From Thalassotalea sediminis (lineage in GTDB: Bacteria; Pseudomonadota; Gammaproteobacteria; Enterobacterales; Alteromonadaceae): a DNA stretch of 64,000 bases. The stretch is taken from NCBI RefSeq assembly GCF_030295915.1, contig NZ_AP027361.1, positions 3,534,001 to 3,598,000 of the forward strand, read 5' to 3'. Below are positions 46,753 through 56,604 of this stretch, piece after piece. Each line of letters begins with the position of its first letter. Position 1 is the stretch's first letter. The notes under the pieces were generated by a model. It was given only the letters and a program-made list of their open reading frames with translations, had not been told where the DNA came from and did no database searches. The translations under genes were made by a program, and so were the position numbers.

Positions 46753-47832
46753 TTACTGCTTTTTCAATAACAACCACGCTGTAGCATAATCTGCATACAC
46801 TTTGTTTTCTTGATAATAATCTTGCCAACCAACATAACTGCCTTTTAGCCAATCGAGCTGAAAGAGGTTATTATCAAAAGCGCCTCCCTGATCAGCTAAC
46901 ACACCGAGTTGCAAGACCTTAGCATTTTCTTTTTCAATTTGGATTAGAAATAGTTTTCCTAACCCGAGTTGCTTAACATTACCGGCAAATGCAACATCCT
47001 TTTCGATAACAATTTTATTCGTAATTTCCGTACCATAACCCAGCACATTGGGTACTTCAGCGAAATACCAATATCGTGCTTGTTGGCGTTTACCCAAGGT
47101 ATAATCATAACCAATACCATTATTACGGTGAACATTAAAATAGCGTGTTACACCGTCAACATCGACTACACCTGTACCTTGCAACAGTACATCGTGTAAG
47201 GCATCTTCAGTAAGCCAAACTAATGGCTTTGCAAGGTCATTTTCAAGTAATACACCATCAATTATTTCTTGTCGTGTGTAACGGAATCGTGTGAGCGTAT
47301 TTTTTTGTTGTTGTGCCTCTTTTTTTGTCATGCCTTGTTCATCAAATGGTAAGGCGTATATTGCTTGTGAATAGTGTTTAGATGGTTGTTCACTCGCATG
47401 AAGTAATTTGATGTAATACTTTGTCAACAAGATCTGATGTTCAGGCATACCCATTAATAGCCGCTTTTTAACATCGCTTGTACTTTTCTTGGCGCGCAAG
47501 TTAGCCGTTTTCTTATCAGGTAACCAGTGATAAAAATCAAAGTGTTGTTTTAAAAACGCCACATCTAGTTGTTTGTCTTGTAACTGACAAACAAACGCTA
47601 ACGTCGCTTTAACACGCGATAAGTTAGCTTGCGGTAATAATGCTTCACCTGCATGAACGGCAAATGAATCTTCAGGATGCTGTCGCATGTAGGCAAGGGT
47701 ATTCCTTGCAACCTGACAAAGCGACTTAGCTGATACCTTACTCTTTTTATCAATGGCAGGTCGTGCATCTAACACAAACTGCGCATTGACCGAAAAAGTG
47801 CATAACAGAACAATAAACCCGTACTTCTTCAA
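46753..47832 (-). CDS. MltA-like periplasmic lytic transglycosylase
   Basis: This 359-residue protein has a signal peptide (cleavage near residue 17, SVNA). The middle shows the MltA-like segment VLLQGTGVVDVDGVTRYF and the C-terminus a 3D-type barrel (LADQGGAFDNNLFQLDWLKG), where the aspartates correspond to the catalytic region of MltA-type enzymes. Such enzymes cleave peptidoglycan with formation of 1,6-anhydromuramic acid. The protein is diverged: the cysteine at residue 11 does not form a proper lipobox, whereas MltA is a lipoprotein. It is followed on the same strand by no other gene and lies 9 bases downstream of the peroxidase gene. Moderate confidence, by motif only. Confidence 0.6.
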   Translation of the reverse strand: MKKYGFIVLLCTFSVNAQFVLDARPAIDKKSKVSAKSLCQVARNTLAYMRQHPEDSFAVHAGEALLPQANLSRVKATLAFVCQLQDKQLDVAFLKQHFDFYHWLPDKKTANLRAKKSTSDVKKRLLMGMPEHQILLTKYYIKLLHASEQPSKHYSQAIYALPFDEQGMTKKEAQQQKNTLTRFRYTRQEIIDGVLLENDLAKPLVWLTEDALHDVLLQGTGVVDVDGVTRYFNVHRNNGIGYDYTLGKRQQARYWYFAEVPNVLGYGTEITNKIVIEKDVAFAGNVKQLGLGKLFLIQIEKENAKVLQLGVLADQGGAFDNNLFQLDWLKGSYVGWQDYYQENKVYADYATAWLLLKKQ

Positions 47833-47841
47833 TGAACAAAC

Positions 47842-48414
47842 TTACCCGTTACTTAACGTTGATTCTGCTAATGTCGCTTCAAGTGCTTGAATAAATTCGT
47901 CGCTATCTGGCGAAACTCTGGGGCTAAATGCTTGTACTGTTTTGCCTTTACCATCAACTAAATACTTATAAAAATTCCATTTAGGAGACGTTGCTTTATC
48001 TGACAAATACTGAAAAACATCGTTGGCATCACTCCCTCTTACTGCGCTCGTTGAAAGCATAGTAAAAGTGACACCGTAATTTATATAACAGATTTTAGCG
48101 GTTTCTTGTTCATCATCTTCTTCTTGGAAGAAATCATCCGATGGAAAACCTATCACAACAAGTCCCTGTTTTTGGTATTTCTTGTGAATCGCCTCAAGCT
48201 GTTTAAAGTGCGGTGTATAACCACAATTACTCGCGGTATTAACAATCAACACAGGTTTACCTTGTGTCAACTCACACAGATTAACCGTTTGAGAAGAGTG
48301 TAATTTTTGTTTTGTTGTTTGTAAATAATTAGGACAACTGGGCGCATCATCAGCTTTTGCCCAAACATTGGTATGAAATACAAGTACAATTAATAATCCA
48401 AATAATTTTTTCAT
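47842..48414 (-). CDS. Exported glutathione peroxidase-family protein
   Basis: This 190-residue thiol peroxidase has a signal peptide (to about residue 20, VWA). The peroxidatic cysteine is in LIVNTASNCGYTP and the WNF motif carrying Trp and Asn is in SPKWNFYKYLVDG. The position of the catalytic glutamine reads SDD in GFPSDDFFQEE, a substitution also seen in other bacterial members. A second cysteine in TAKIC is a plausible resolving cysteine, so the protein may depend on thioredoxin-like partners rather than glutathione. It probably removes hydroperoxides in the periplasm. It precedes the MltA-like gene by 9 bases on the same strand and is likely co-transcribed with it. Confidence 0.87.
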   Translation of the reverse strand: MKKLFGLLIVLVFHTNVWAKADDAPSCPNYLQTTKQKLHSSQTVNLCELTQGKPVLIVNTASNCGYTPHFKQLEAIHKKYQKQGLVVIGFPSDDFFQEEDDEQETAKICYINYGVTFTMLSTSAVRGSDANDVFQYLSDKATSPKWNFYKYLVDGKGKTVQAFSPRVSPDSDEFIQALEATLAESTLSNG

Positions 48415-48513
48415 GACACATCACCTTGCAAACTAATGTGGTAGATTACGATGCTTTTTCATTAAAAGATCAAGTACAATCAATGTATCTTCAATTATTT
48501 ATGGAAATTTACT

Positions 48514-49584
48514 GTGGTAATTCGACTCATTTTAACAACAATAATATTGACAACCTCACTAAATATAACTGCCAAGGAAATGGAAAAAGACGCAGCTTAT
48601 CAGTACCTTGAACAGCTAGTTGGTCAAAATGGTATTGGTGCAAGAGAAGCTGGCACTATTGAAGAAAAACAAACTGCTACGTTTATTGTTAACGCTTTTA
48701 AAGCTCTTGGCTACCAACCAAAAACACAAGCATTTAACTTTGGTGTACTACAAGACTCTGCCAATATTATTGTCGATTCAAATCCAAACGCTGCATTAAC
48801 GGTTATTTTAGGTGCACATTACGATTCTACAGCGGCAAATAAAGGCTCTTTAGGAGCGATTGATAATGGCGCTGGTGTCGCCGCAATGCTTGCTATTGCA
48901 AAAAATATTGCTCAACGCCAAAAACCGTCAAAAATAAATATTCGTTTTATTGCTTTTGGTGCTGAAGAAAACGGGCTAAAGGGCTCAAAGTATTATGTTT
49001 CCCAATTGGTCAACCAACCAAAAGCACTTAAAAACATAATAGCGATGATCAATTTCGACACCATTGCAGGTGGAGATATTACTTATGTTCATAGCGCACA
49101 TACAACGCCATATAAATGCGCAGATAACGACTTGCCTTTTAACAGTGACACATTGGCGAGAGATGCGCTATTGTCAGCCTCTCAGGCAACATTAAGTAAA
49201 GAACATCACTATACAATACACCCTGCTTATCCGGGTTATCCTGAAGGTGTCACCGGTGCATGGTCTGATCACGCACCATTTGCTTGTGCAGGCATTCCAA
49301 TCGCCTATGTTGAGTCGACAAACTTCACGATTAATGGAGAAGACGGGTTTGATGGCTATTCACAAACAACGCATGAGGAAACATGGGACTGTTTTGACAA
49401 AACAAACAAAACCGCATGCCAACGTGATGAAGAAAAACAATGGGGTAAAATGTGGCATACCAAATTTGATCAGCTAGATAAAATAAATACGCTCTTTCCA
49501 GGGCGATTAGCTCGTCAATTAACACAGAATGTTACGGTTTTAACCGAATTATTAAATAAGCCTGAGTTATACTTGTTTAAATAA
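48514..49584 (+). CDS. M28-family zinc metallopeptidase
   Basis: This 356-residue exported peptidase has a predicted signal peptide (about residues 1-20) and the M28 zinc ligands: histidine in ILGAHYDS, aspartate in AIDNGAGV, the Glu-Glu pair in FGAEENG, and a late histidine in AWSDHAPF. Members are aminopeptidases or carboxypeptidases that trim peptides outside the cytoplasm. Five cysteines in the C-terminal half (including the pairs near CADNDLP and WDCFDKTNKTAC) may form disulfides. The start is a GTG. A small hairpin (49587-49604) follows without a T-run. Substrate not predictable. Confidence 0.9.
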   Translation: MVIRLILTTIILTTSLNITAKEMEKDAAYQYLEQLVGQNGIGAREAGTIEEKQTATFIVNAFKALGYQPKTQAFNFGVLQDSANIIVDSNPNAALTVILGAHYDSTAANKGSLGAIDNGAGVAAMLAIAKNIAQRQKPSKINIRFIAFGAEENGLKGSKYYVSQLVNQPKALKNIIAMINFDTIAGGDITYVHSAHTTPYKCADNDLPFNSDTLARDALLSASQATLSKEHHYTIHPAYPGYPEGVTGAWSDHAPFACAGIPIAYVESTNFTINGEDGFDGYSQTTHEETWDCFDKTNKTACQRDEEKQWGKMWHTKFDQLDKINTLFPGRLARQLTQNVTVLTELLNKPELYLFK

Positions 49585-49816
49585 TTTAAGTGTTCAACCA
49601 CTTATCCTAATTATCAAGTGCGCCAACGTATCGCCGTTGCTATTATTGATAAGATTAAGCACGCTATACGTGGAACTAGTCGTTACCGATTTTTAATGTT
49701 AAGTAAAAGCGTTAGTAACACTAAAATGAACGCTAGTTTCTTCAATAGGGACATGAATTTTAAAGAAGTTGACTTACAATAAGTGAGTCACAATAACGTA
49801 AGAGTTGCCAGTTACA

Positions 49817-50914
49817 ATGAATATACTTCACTTTTCCAAAACTTTCGCCTATGGCCTTTTACTGCCATTAACGTTTCTTTCAGCCACGAGCGAGGCATTC
49901 CAAGGGCGCGCCGCTAATGTTAACGTTACTGAAGTGATAAAAACAACACTTTCACCCGTTGCTTGGGTTTCAGGCTCAGTTGTCAGCCGCAATAACTCAG
50001 AAATTGCTGCCAATGTTTCTGGCCGGCTGTTGCAACTTGCTGACTTAGGCGTAGAAGTAAAGCAAGGAGACATCATTGCCCAGCTTGATGACAAACCATT
50101 AAAGCTTCAATTACAAGAATTAACGGCCAATGTCGAAAATGCTAAGGCAGCATTGGCATTTGAGAAAGCAGAAGTTAGAAGAAAGCAAGCCCTGGTAAAA
50201 CAGAAGCTAATTGCTCAACAGTTGTTGGAAGAAACAACGGCTAATTACAATAAAGCAAAAGCCTATTTAGCGGCAGAGCAAGCAAGGCTCGCGCAAACTG
50301 AACAAGACTTAGCCTATACTAAACTTCGCGCACCATTCGATGGTATTGTTGCCAAAAGGCTTCGTAATCAAGGTGAATTCGTTAATAACGGCAATGCGAT
50401 TATTCGATTGGTCGAGACAGCCAATGTTGAAGCGTCATTATTCGCCCCGCTAACGGCCTACCGCTTTTTAAAGCAAAGTACTGATCTCGCAATAAAATCA
50501 CCATTAGGTGAAGGCGTTGCCCCGATAAAATCGATAATTCCAGTTGCAGATTCACGCTCCCATTTAATGGAAGTGCGTTTAGATATGAGGAACTTAGATT
50601 GGCCAATAGGACTGGATATCAAAGCAGCGGTTGCAACGGGGGCAAGTAAAGAAACATTAGCCGTACCAAGAGATTCGTTAGTACTTAGACGAAATCAAAC
50701 CTCTATTTTTATTGTCGACGACACCAATACAGCACAACAAGTCAATGTAGAAATTGGTATTAGCCAGCATGAACTATTAGAGGTTATTGGCGATATCAAC
50801 GAAGGTGATTTAGTGGTAATACGTGGTGCAGAGCGTTTGCAACCTGGGCAGGCAGTAAACATTAAGAAAAATAATCATGCGCTAGTATCTGGCAACGTAG
50901 CAGCGGAGAAGTAG
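49817..50914 (+). CDS. RND efflux periplasmic adaptor (membrane fusion protein)
   Basis: This protein of about 365 residues has a signal peptide, a lipoyl/barrel-sandwich domain (starting near residue 50, with VSGRLLQLADLGVEVKQGD), a helical hairpin with coiled-coil character (about 90-160, EKAEVRRKQALVKQKLIAQQ), and beta-barrel and membrane-proximal domains. It is the adaptor that links an RND pump to an outer-membrane channel; no TolC-like gene is present here. I placed the start at the ATG at 49817, the first ATG; a TTG lies 12 bases upstream. The RND gene begins 2 bases after its stop. Substrates unknown. Confidence 0.9.
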   Translation: MNILHFSKTFAYGLLLPLTFLSATSEAFQGRAANVNVTEVIKTTLSPVAWVSGSVVSRNNSEIAANVSGRLLQLADLGVEVKQGDIIAQLDDKPLKLQLQELTANVENAKAALAFEKAEVRRKQALVKQKLIAQQLLEETTANYNKAKAYLAAEQARLAQTEQDLAYTKLRAPFDGIVAKRLRNQGEFVNNGNAIIRLVETANVEASLFAPLTAYRFLKQSTDLAIKSPLGEGVAPIKSIIPVADSRSHLMEVRLDMRNLDWPIGLDIKAAVATGASKETLAVPRDSLVLRRNQTSIFIVDDTNTAQQVNVEIGISQHELLEVIGDINEGDLVVIRGAERLQPGQAVNIKKNNHALVSGNVAAEK

Positions 50915-50916
50915 TC

Positions 50917-53900
50917 ATGACTTTAACGTCCGCCTCACTTAAAAACCCTACCGCTGTCGTTGTAGCTGTTTTACTGATTGCGCTTTTTGGTGCAATCAGT
51001 TTATTTAAACTTCCCATTCAACTAACACCTGAAATTAGCCAGCCGCAAATAGTCATTTCTACAAGTTGGCGAGCTGCTGCTCCTGAAGAAATTGAAGCAG
51101 AGATTATTGAACGCCAGGAAGATGTATTAAAAGGTTTGCAAGGCTTAGAATTGCTAGAATCGAGTTCTAATCAAAGCCAAGGTTCAATAACACTCAGGTA
51201 TAAAACCGGTGTTAATCTAGAACGCGCATTGATTGACGTTATGAATGCGTTGAACCAAGTACCGTTCTACCCACCAGATGCCAATGAACCGACAATTGCT
51301 GTAGGTGGCGCGAGTACATTCGAGGCGATTGCTTGGTTTGCTTTAAAACCTACTGAAGGTAATAATCGAGACATAGTTTCATACCAAGACTACGTCGAAG
51401 AAGTTATACAAACACGCTTAGAGCGCGTTGAAGGGATATCTCAAACGAACGCTTTTGGCGGTTTACCTACTGAACTACGTATCACTTTTGATCCATATAA
51501 AGCTGCAAATCTAGGGCTTAATGTGCCAGCCGTCGCAGCAACCTTAACCGACAACAGTGACACCTCAGGTGGTTTTAATGAAGTAGGACGACGCAAGTAT
51601 ACCTTACGTTTTTCCGGTAAATATGGCGTTGAACAACTACAAAACATGATACTCGATTGGCGTGATGGCCAACCTATTTTGTTAAAAGATGTCGCTCATG
51701 TAGAACTCACCCTTGCTGATAGAACCGGTATTCTAACGCTTGACGGTGAACCTGCGATCGCGATGAATGCGCAAGTTGAACAAGGCGTAAACGTAATTCA
51801 AGTCATGGAAGGGCTACAGGCCGCCATGAAAGAGCTTAATGAAGGTCCATTAAAACGCGCTAATTTAGAGTTGATCCAAATGTACGATGAAACCATCTAT
51901 ATTGGTCGCTCAATGAGTCTAGTTAAAAACAACTTATTACTTGGTATTTTCTTAGCCGTTATCGTTTTGTGGTGGTTTTTACGTAAGTTTAGAGCAACAC
52001 TCATTGTTGCTGTCTCTATTCCAATTTCACTTATTGTTACCTTAGTGATCATGTATAGTGCCGGCCGTACGCTCAATATCATTTCAATGGCAGGTTTAGC
52101 CTTTGCCGTAGGTATGGTGTTAGATGCTGCAATAGTTGTGTTAGAAAACATCGTACGTTTACGAGAAAAAGGCGAAGATCCCCATAAAGCTTCTTTAAAA
52201 GGAACCTCGCAAGTTTGGGGCGCTTTAATGTCTTCAACGGCAACGACTGTTGCCATATTCTTACCGATCGTATTTTTAGAAGAAGTGTCGGGACAGTTAT
52301 TTGCTGATTTGGCTATTACCATTGCGGTAGCCATCGTCGCCTCTTTACTTATCGCCGTTACTGTATTACCAACGGCGGCACGTAGATTATTAAAAGAAGT
52401 AAACAACGAAGATCCACATGAACATTGGTGGCACAACATCACCCAGAAAATCATGAGCATTACTTCTACGCCACAAAAGCGCTATGCATGGGTATTCGGG
52501 CTAATGTTGTTTTCTTTTGCTGGCAGTTACTTTTTATTTCCAAAAGTAGATTATCTACCAAAAGGGAATCAAAACTCCTTCAATGCTTTTTTACTCCCGC
52601 CTCCTGGGCAAAGTTACCCTGCTGCGCGTGTAGAAATGAGCGATGAAATTAACCGCCGATTAATGCCTTATTTAACCGGTGAAAAAGAACCTAGAATCGA
52701 ACACTCTTGGCTAGGGTTCTTTGGCAACTTTGGCTTCATGGGTGGACGCGCAGCAGACGCTGACACAATTAAAGACATCATTAATGTCATAAACGGTGAA
52801 GTACTCGCAGGCTTTCCAGATACCATAGCTTTTGCGTCACAAGAGGAGCTGTTTGGCAATTTAGGTGGTGGTCGACGCATCGATATCGACATTCAAGGTA
52901 ACGACGTTGATCAATTGTTAATGGCAGCACGAATAGGTTTCGGCGCAGTTAGCCAGGCATTGCAAGGTGCACAAGTGCAGCCATCTCCAGGGCTATCACT
53001 TGCCGAACCCGAATTACGCATGATACCTAATGAACGACGTGTTGCCGAAGCCGGATGGACCCGACAACAGGTTGCCTCCATTTCTCGTGCGTTAGGCACT
53101 GGACTTTACGTTGGCGACTACTTTAATGGTCAAAAACGGCTTGATGTTTTTTTACGCTCTACTGACTGGGAATCGCCAGAAGAGCTCGCGGCAATTCCAT
53201 TATACACGCCAGAAGCAGGCATTCAGCCGGTAGGTGAGTTGGTTGATATTGTTCGTACTGCAGGCCCAAGTTCAATAAGACGTGTAGATAGAAAGCGTAC
53301 AATAACCTTACAAGTAACACCGCCAGATAACATTAGTCTTGAAGAAGCAATCGCCTTAATTAAGGAAAACGCTGAACCAGCAATCATGGCACAGTTACCT
53401 GAAAATGGTGCAGTAAGTTACCGTGGTTCTGCAGAAGCACTGACCGAAGCTTTAACCAGCATGAGTGAAAGTTTCTTATTAGCATTAGCAATACTGTACT
53501 TGTTAATGTCAGCTTTATTCCGTTCTTTTAAAGATAGCTTACTCGTGGTGTTAACCATTCCATTAGCAACCGTCGGTGGTATTGCCTTACTACAAATAAC
53601 CAATATGATAATTTTTCAACCATTAGATTTATTAACCATGATTGGCTTTGTTATTTTGCTCGGGCTTGTTGTTAACAACGCGATCTTACTCGTTTATCAA
53701 ACACGCATCGGTGAAAGAGAAGGATTAACACGACATGATGCCGTTCAACAAGCAGTAAGGTTACGTTTACGCCCTATTCTTATGAGCACATTGACCAGTA
53801 TATGTGGCATGTTACCTCTGTTAATGATCCCAGGAGCTGGAGCAGAGCTTTATCGCGGCATTGCAGCAGTTATTGTCGGAGGGATGAGTGTAAGTACGGT

Positions 53901-53991
53901 ATTTACGCTAATTTTCTTACCAAGCCTTTTACAAATGGGTAAAGCGAGGGAGCCGAAAGTGGCAGCTGAGTTATCCCCGGTAAGTAAGTAA
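50917..53991 (+). CDS. RND-family efflux permease
   Basis: This 1024-residue inner-membrane antiporter has the classic RND layout of two repeats, each with a transmembrane part and a large periplasmic loop. The N-terminal start (NPTAVVVAVLLIALFGAISL) and the proton-relay segment AFAVGMVLDAAIVVLENIVR are visible; the second relay aspartate of AcrB is alanine here, as in several RND subfamilies. It uses the proton gradient to export small molecules with the adaptor encoded just upstream (stop-to-start 2 bases). A bidirectional terminator follows. The substrate cannot be read. Confidence 0.95.
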   Translation: MTLTSASLKNPTAVVVAVLLIALFGAISLFKLPIQLTPEISQPQIVISTSWRAAAPEEIEAEIIERQEDVLKGLQGLELLESSSNQSQGSITLRYKTGVNLERALIDVMNALNQVPFYPPDANEPTIAVGGASTFEAIAWFALKPTEGNNRDIVSYQDYVEEVIQTRLERVEGISQTNAFGGLPTELRITFDPYKAANLGLNVPAVAATLTDNSDTSGGFNEVGRRKYTLRFSGKYGVEQLQNMILDWRDGQPILLKDVAHVELTLADRTGILTLDGEPAIAMNAQVEQGVNVIQVMEGLQAAMKELNEGPLKRANLELIQMYDETIYIGRSMSLVKNNLLLGIFLAVIVLWWFLRKFRATLIVAVSIPISLIVTLVIMYSAGRTLNIISMAGLAFAVGMVLDAAIVVLENIVRLREKGEDPHKASLKGTSQVWGALMSSTATTVAIFLPIVFLEEVSGQLFADLAITIAVAIVASLLIAVTVLPTAARRLLKEVNNEDPHEHWWHNITQKIMSITSTPQKRYAWVFGLMLFSFAGSYFLFPKVDYLPKGNQNSFNAFLLPPPGQSYPAARVEMSDEINRRLMPYLTGEKEPRIEHSWLGFFGNFGFMGGRAADADTIKDIINVINGEVLAGFPDTIAFASQEELFGNLGGGRRIDIDIQGNDVDQLLMAARIGFGAVSQALQGAQVQPSPGLSLAEPELRMIPNERRVAEAGWTRQQVASISRALGTGLYVGDYFNGQKRLDVFLRSTDWESPEELAAIPLYTPEAGIQPVGELVDIVRTAGPSSIRRVDRKRTITLQVTPPDNISLEEAIALIKENAEPAIMAQLPENGAVSYRGSAEALTEALTSMSESFLLALAILYLLMSALFRSFKDSLLVVLTIPLATVGGIALLQITNMIIFQPLDLLTMIGFVILLGLVVNNAILLVYQTRIGEREGLTRHDAVQQAVRLRLRPILMSTLTSICGMLPLLMIPGAGAELYRGIAAVIVGGMSVSTVFTLIFLPSLLQMGKAREPKVAAELSPVSK

Positions 53992-54001
53992 ATACAAACT
54001 G

Positions 54002-54040
54002 AATAATAGCCATTATTAGTCATTGCTAATGGCTATTATT
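54002..54040. terminator. Bidirectional terminator between the RND and solute-binding genes
   Basis: A perfect 13-base inverted repeat AATAATAGCCATT/AATGGCTATTATT (54002-54014, 54028-54040) with a 13-base loop lies between convergent stops. Its right arm overlaps the last codons of the minus-strand gene. Confidence 0.8.
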
Positions 54041-54979
54041 CGATCCTGCACATTGGCTACCCTGTTCGTAAATACGGGTCATTTCACCTGATAAATCGAA
54101 CGCAATAAGGGCCAAATTAATATCCGTTAATAACGGTTTCCAACCTTGGTAATTTAACGAAATAGCAAAATAAAGTGCATTATATTTAAGCACAGGTTTA
54201 AGAGGCATAAGTGTTTGATTGATAGCTTGCTTTGTTTTCTCATCGAAACCAGAATGATCAATAACGTAATTAAAAACCTTACCATCACCAATAATAAGAT
54301 CGACACGGCCAGCGAGTAATAACCTTAATAATTGGGCATCATCAATCGCTTCAACAGTAGAAATTAACCCCTGATCCATCATGGCATCGAATTCGGGGGT
54401 ATTCTGATATCCTCTAACCACACCAATTACTTTGCCAGTTAAAGATTCTAACCCATTGTCTAACGTAAAAGGGTCACTCTTACGTTTAAACAGTGAAATA
54501 TTCCCCCCGATAAATTGATTAGACTGAACCAGTAATTCACGCCTTTTTTTATCCAAGAAAATATCAGAAGGTGCATGGTCTTCGATAAAGTATTCAGGGA
54601 ATAAGATATCAATCTTACCTGTTTCAACGAGCTTTACAGCGCGAACCCAAGGATAAAAATACACTTCAACACGGTAGTCTTTCGCGGTTAATATGGCGAC
54701 GGCAAGTTGTAAACTCCATCCCAAATTACAGAGCTCTCGACCTACATAGGGCGGCCAATCAAGTGTTGCAATAGTGACCGTTTGATTTCCGTTTTGATTA
54801 AAGATAAAGCCATTTAGACGTGATTCACCAATAAAATGATACGTTTTTCCGTCAAAGGTGTAGTTCACTTCTACTTTTCGATCATACTGACCTATGCCGT
54901 TGGCATTAACCACAGTACCGTGGAATACCAAAAACATTACACTGACGAAAAATGATACTTTAGTCATCTTACTACTCAA
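54026..54979 (-). CDS. Orphan periplasmic solute-binding protein (SBP_bac_3)
   Basis: This 317-residue protein has a signal peptide (about residues 1-26, VVNA) and an SBP_bac_3 domain with the segments VTIATLDWPPYVGRELCNLGW and FYPWVRAVKLVETGKIDILFPEYF. That series resembles the polar-amino-acid binding family. There is no transporter gene in the neighbourhood. An approximately 40-residue N-terminal beta-like extension precedes the domain (YDRKVEVNYTFDGKTYHF). It may bind a small solute for an unlinked permease, or act as a sensor partner. It converges on the RND permease and lies downstream of the thiamine operon in the same orientation, with a 61-base gap. Confidence 0.75.
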   Translation of the reverse strand: MSSKMTKVSFFVSVMFLVFHGTVVNANGIGQYDRKVEVNYTFDGKTYHFIGESRLNGFIFNQNGNQTVTIATLDWPPYVGRELCNLGWSLQLAVAILTAKDYRVEVYFYPWVRAVKLVETGKIDILFPEYFIEDHAPSDIFLDKKRRELLVQSNQFIGGNISLFKRKSDPFTLDNGLESLTGKVIGVVRGYQNTPEFDAMMDQGLISTVEAIDDAQLLRLLLAGRVDLIIGDGKVFNYVIDHSGFDEKTKQAINQTLMPLKPVLKYNALYFAISLNYQGWKPLLTDINLALIAFDLSGEMTRIYEQGSQCAGSNNSH

Positions 54980-55040
54980 ATAAACGACTCAAAAAAGCCA
55001 TTAACATTAAGTATAGAGTAGGATCACTCAGTACACATGT

Positions 55041-55964
55041 TTATGATATTAGATAAGCATTAAGCGCTTGCTGTAAAGAGACGGGAAGGTTTGCACATTT
55101 ATCAAAATACAGCAACTGTTCCTTAGCTTTGTAGCCAAGGCCAGTTGCGTGAGGAGCACATTTAGCTTTCGCAATAAACCAAAGTGCGTTGATCAAGTAA
55201 CAATATGGTAAATATGCATCAACAAGATCAACATCAAGCGATCCTGCTGACAACTTTTGATACTCTTGCATAAGAACACCTTTGGCACTTTCATCAAGCA
55301 AGTTAATAGCAATACTCATGGCGATATCAAATTCAGCATCCGTTAATATCGAACATTCAAAATCAATCAGCCAAAACTGGTGTTGAGTCTCTTTAAGTAC
55401 ATTACTAAAGTTAGCATCTCCATGGCATACAACCGGAGATTTTTCAGATTGAAGCTTAGGTAGCTGATTAATCGTTCGTATCAGTAATTCATGTTCACTT
55501 GATAGTAAAGTCGCATTATTAAGCAAGGTGTTCAGCAGCGAGGACATATCAAAAGTTTCCAGTGAGGAACCCACAACAACCTTATGTAATGTCGCTAATA
55601 AACGTGCGGTCTGCTTAAGGCAAATGTCTTTAGATAATGTTCCTTGTTCCCAATGGGTTTGTAAAGTACCGCCTGCTACAAACCTGGAAACCAAACAATC
55701 TTGTGAACTATATAATACTTGAGGAGATAACCCTTGTTGAGCAAAAAACCGGGTCGTTGATACTTCTACTTGAGACTGTTCACTTGGGCTATTAAACCAT
55801 TTCACAAAATAGTCTACTGGTGCTTGCTTATCTTCTTGGTAGGTCGTTACCTTAAAGTTATGTCCACTTAACCCTTGTTCAATGGTTTTAACTTCACAAA
55901 TCTGTTCCGCAAAACAAGGAAGTTGTTTAATCTTTTTAACAATAGTTAAGTTACTTAGCTGCAT
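55041..55964 (-). CDS. Aminoglycoside-phosphotransferase-like kinase, candidate thiamine kinase
   Basis: This 307-residue kinase-like protein has a choline/aminoglycoside phosphotransferase fold. The catalytic loop is VVCHGDANFSNVL with the catalytic aspartate, followed by WLIDFECSILTDAEFDIA with the metal-binding aspartate. It is the last gene of the riboswitch-controlled thiamine operon, starting 13 bases after the PnuT-like gene, so phosphorylation of incoming thiamine (to trap it and make TMP) is the likely role, as for E. coli ThiK of the same fold. Choline or another alcohol substrate is the alternative. No signal peptide; cytoplasmic. Confidence 0.78.
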   Translation of the reverse strand: MQLSNLTIVKKIKQLPCFAEQICEVKTIEQGLSGHNFKVTTYQEDKQAPVDYFVKWFNSPSEQSQVEVSTTRFFAQQGLSPQVLYSSQDCLVSRFVAGGTLQTHWEQGTLSKDICLKQTARLLATLHKVVVGSSLETFDMSSLLNTLLNNATLLSSEHELLIRTINQLPKLQSEKSPVVCHGDANFSNVLKETQHQFWLIDFECSILTDAEFDIAMSIAINLLDESAKGVLMQEYQKLSAGSLDVDLVDAYLPYCYLINALWFIAKAKCAPHATGLGYKAKEQLLYFDKCANLPVSLQQALNAYLIS

Positions 55965-55977
55965 AAGGAAAATATCA

Positions 55978-56604
55978 TTAACGTGAAGATGGCAACGAGT
56001 CGTTCATAAGGTTTTTACCATCCGCTTTATAGCGTTTTAACCATTGATAGTATCCATAACTTGCCATAAAAACATACAAAACAAATAGCATCGCCGTAGG
56101 TGTTAAGTCTTTAGCAAGATATAGATAAATTGATACCGCATCAATCACGATCCAATAAAGCCAGTTTTCGAGTACTTTTTGGGCCACTAAATAGGTTGCA
56201 AACACAGAGAATACAGTTGTTGCTGCATCTATGTATGGAAAATGTGTTGGCGTGTAATTAGCCATTAACCAACCAATGGCTAGAGATACCAACGACAATA
56301 AAAACAATGCTTTAACATGCCACACTGAAGACCATTGCTGAATAACCAATGTGTCTTTATTTACAGATTGTCGCCAACACATCCAGCCATATATTGCCAT
56401 ACCAAAATAATAAACCTGCAGCAATCCGTCCATCCACAGGTAAACATCATAAAATATTACTGCATATATGATAGTACTCACTAATGCAGCAGGCCAACAC
56501 CAAATACTTTCCCGTGCGGCTAAAACGACATACATCAATGAAGCAATAACCGCTACAATTTCCCATAAAGGTAAAGACATGTAGTATTCGAACGTTGTTT
56601 GCAT
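55978..56604 (-). CDS. pnuT: PnuC-family vitamin transporter, PnuT-like (thiamine)
   Basis: This 208-residue integral membrane protein has about seven helices and PnuC-family features: LWEIVAVIASLMYVVLAARESIWCWPAAL, VYLWMDGLLQVYYFGMAIYGW, and the late WLYWIVIDAVSIYLYLAKDL. PnuC homologues carry unphosphorylated vitamins by facilitated diffusion, with trapping by a kinase. A TPP riboswitch at the head of the operon and the downstream kinase identify the vitamin as thiamine (PnuT) rather than nicotinamide riboside. Its ATG directly overlaps the end of the thiamine-binding-like gene. Confidence 0.9.
   Translation of the reverse strand: MQTTFEYYMSLPLWEIVAVIASLMYVVLAARESIWCWPAALVSTIIYAVIFYDVYLWMDGLLQVYYFGMAIYGWMCWRQSVNKDTLVIQQWSSVWHVKALFLLSLVSLAIGWLMANYTPTHFPYIDAATTVFSVFATYLVAQKVLENWLYWIVIDAVSIYLYLAKDLTPTAMLFVLYVFMASYGYYQWLKRYKADGKNLMNDSLPSSR

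Noticed and set aside
48426..48611. Small frame overlapping the start of the M28 peptidase gene
   Set aside because: It overlaps the signal peptide coding region in another frame and lacks a recognisable product; the peptidase frame is well supported.
49587..49604. TAAGTG/CACTTA hairpin after the M28 peptidase gene as a terminator
   Set aside because: Six-base stem with no following T-run; too weak to list as a terminator.
51897..52460. 187-codon frame antisense to the RND permease
   Set aside because: Shadow of the permease's conserved reading frame; no homology signature seen.
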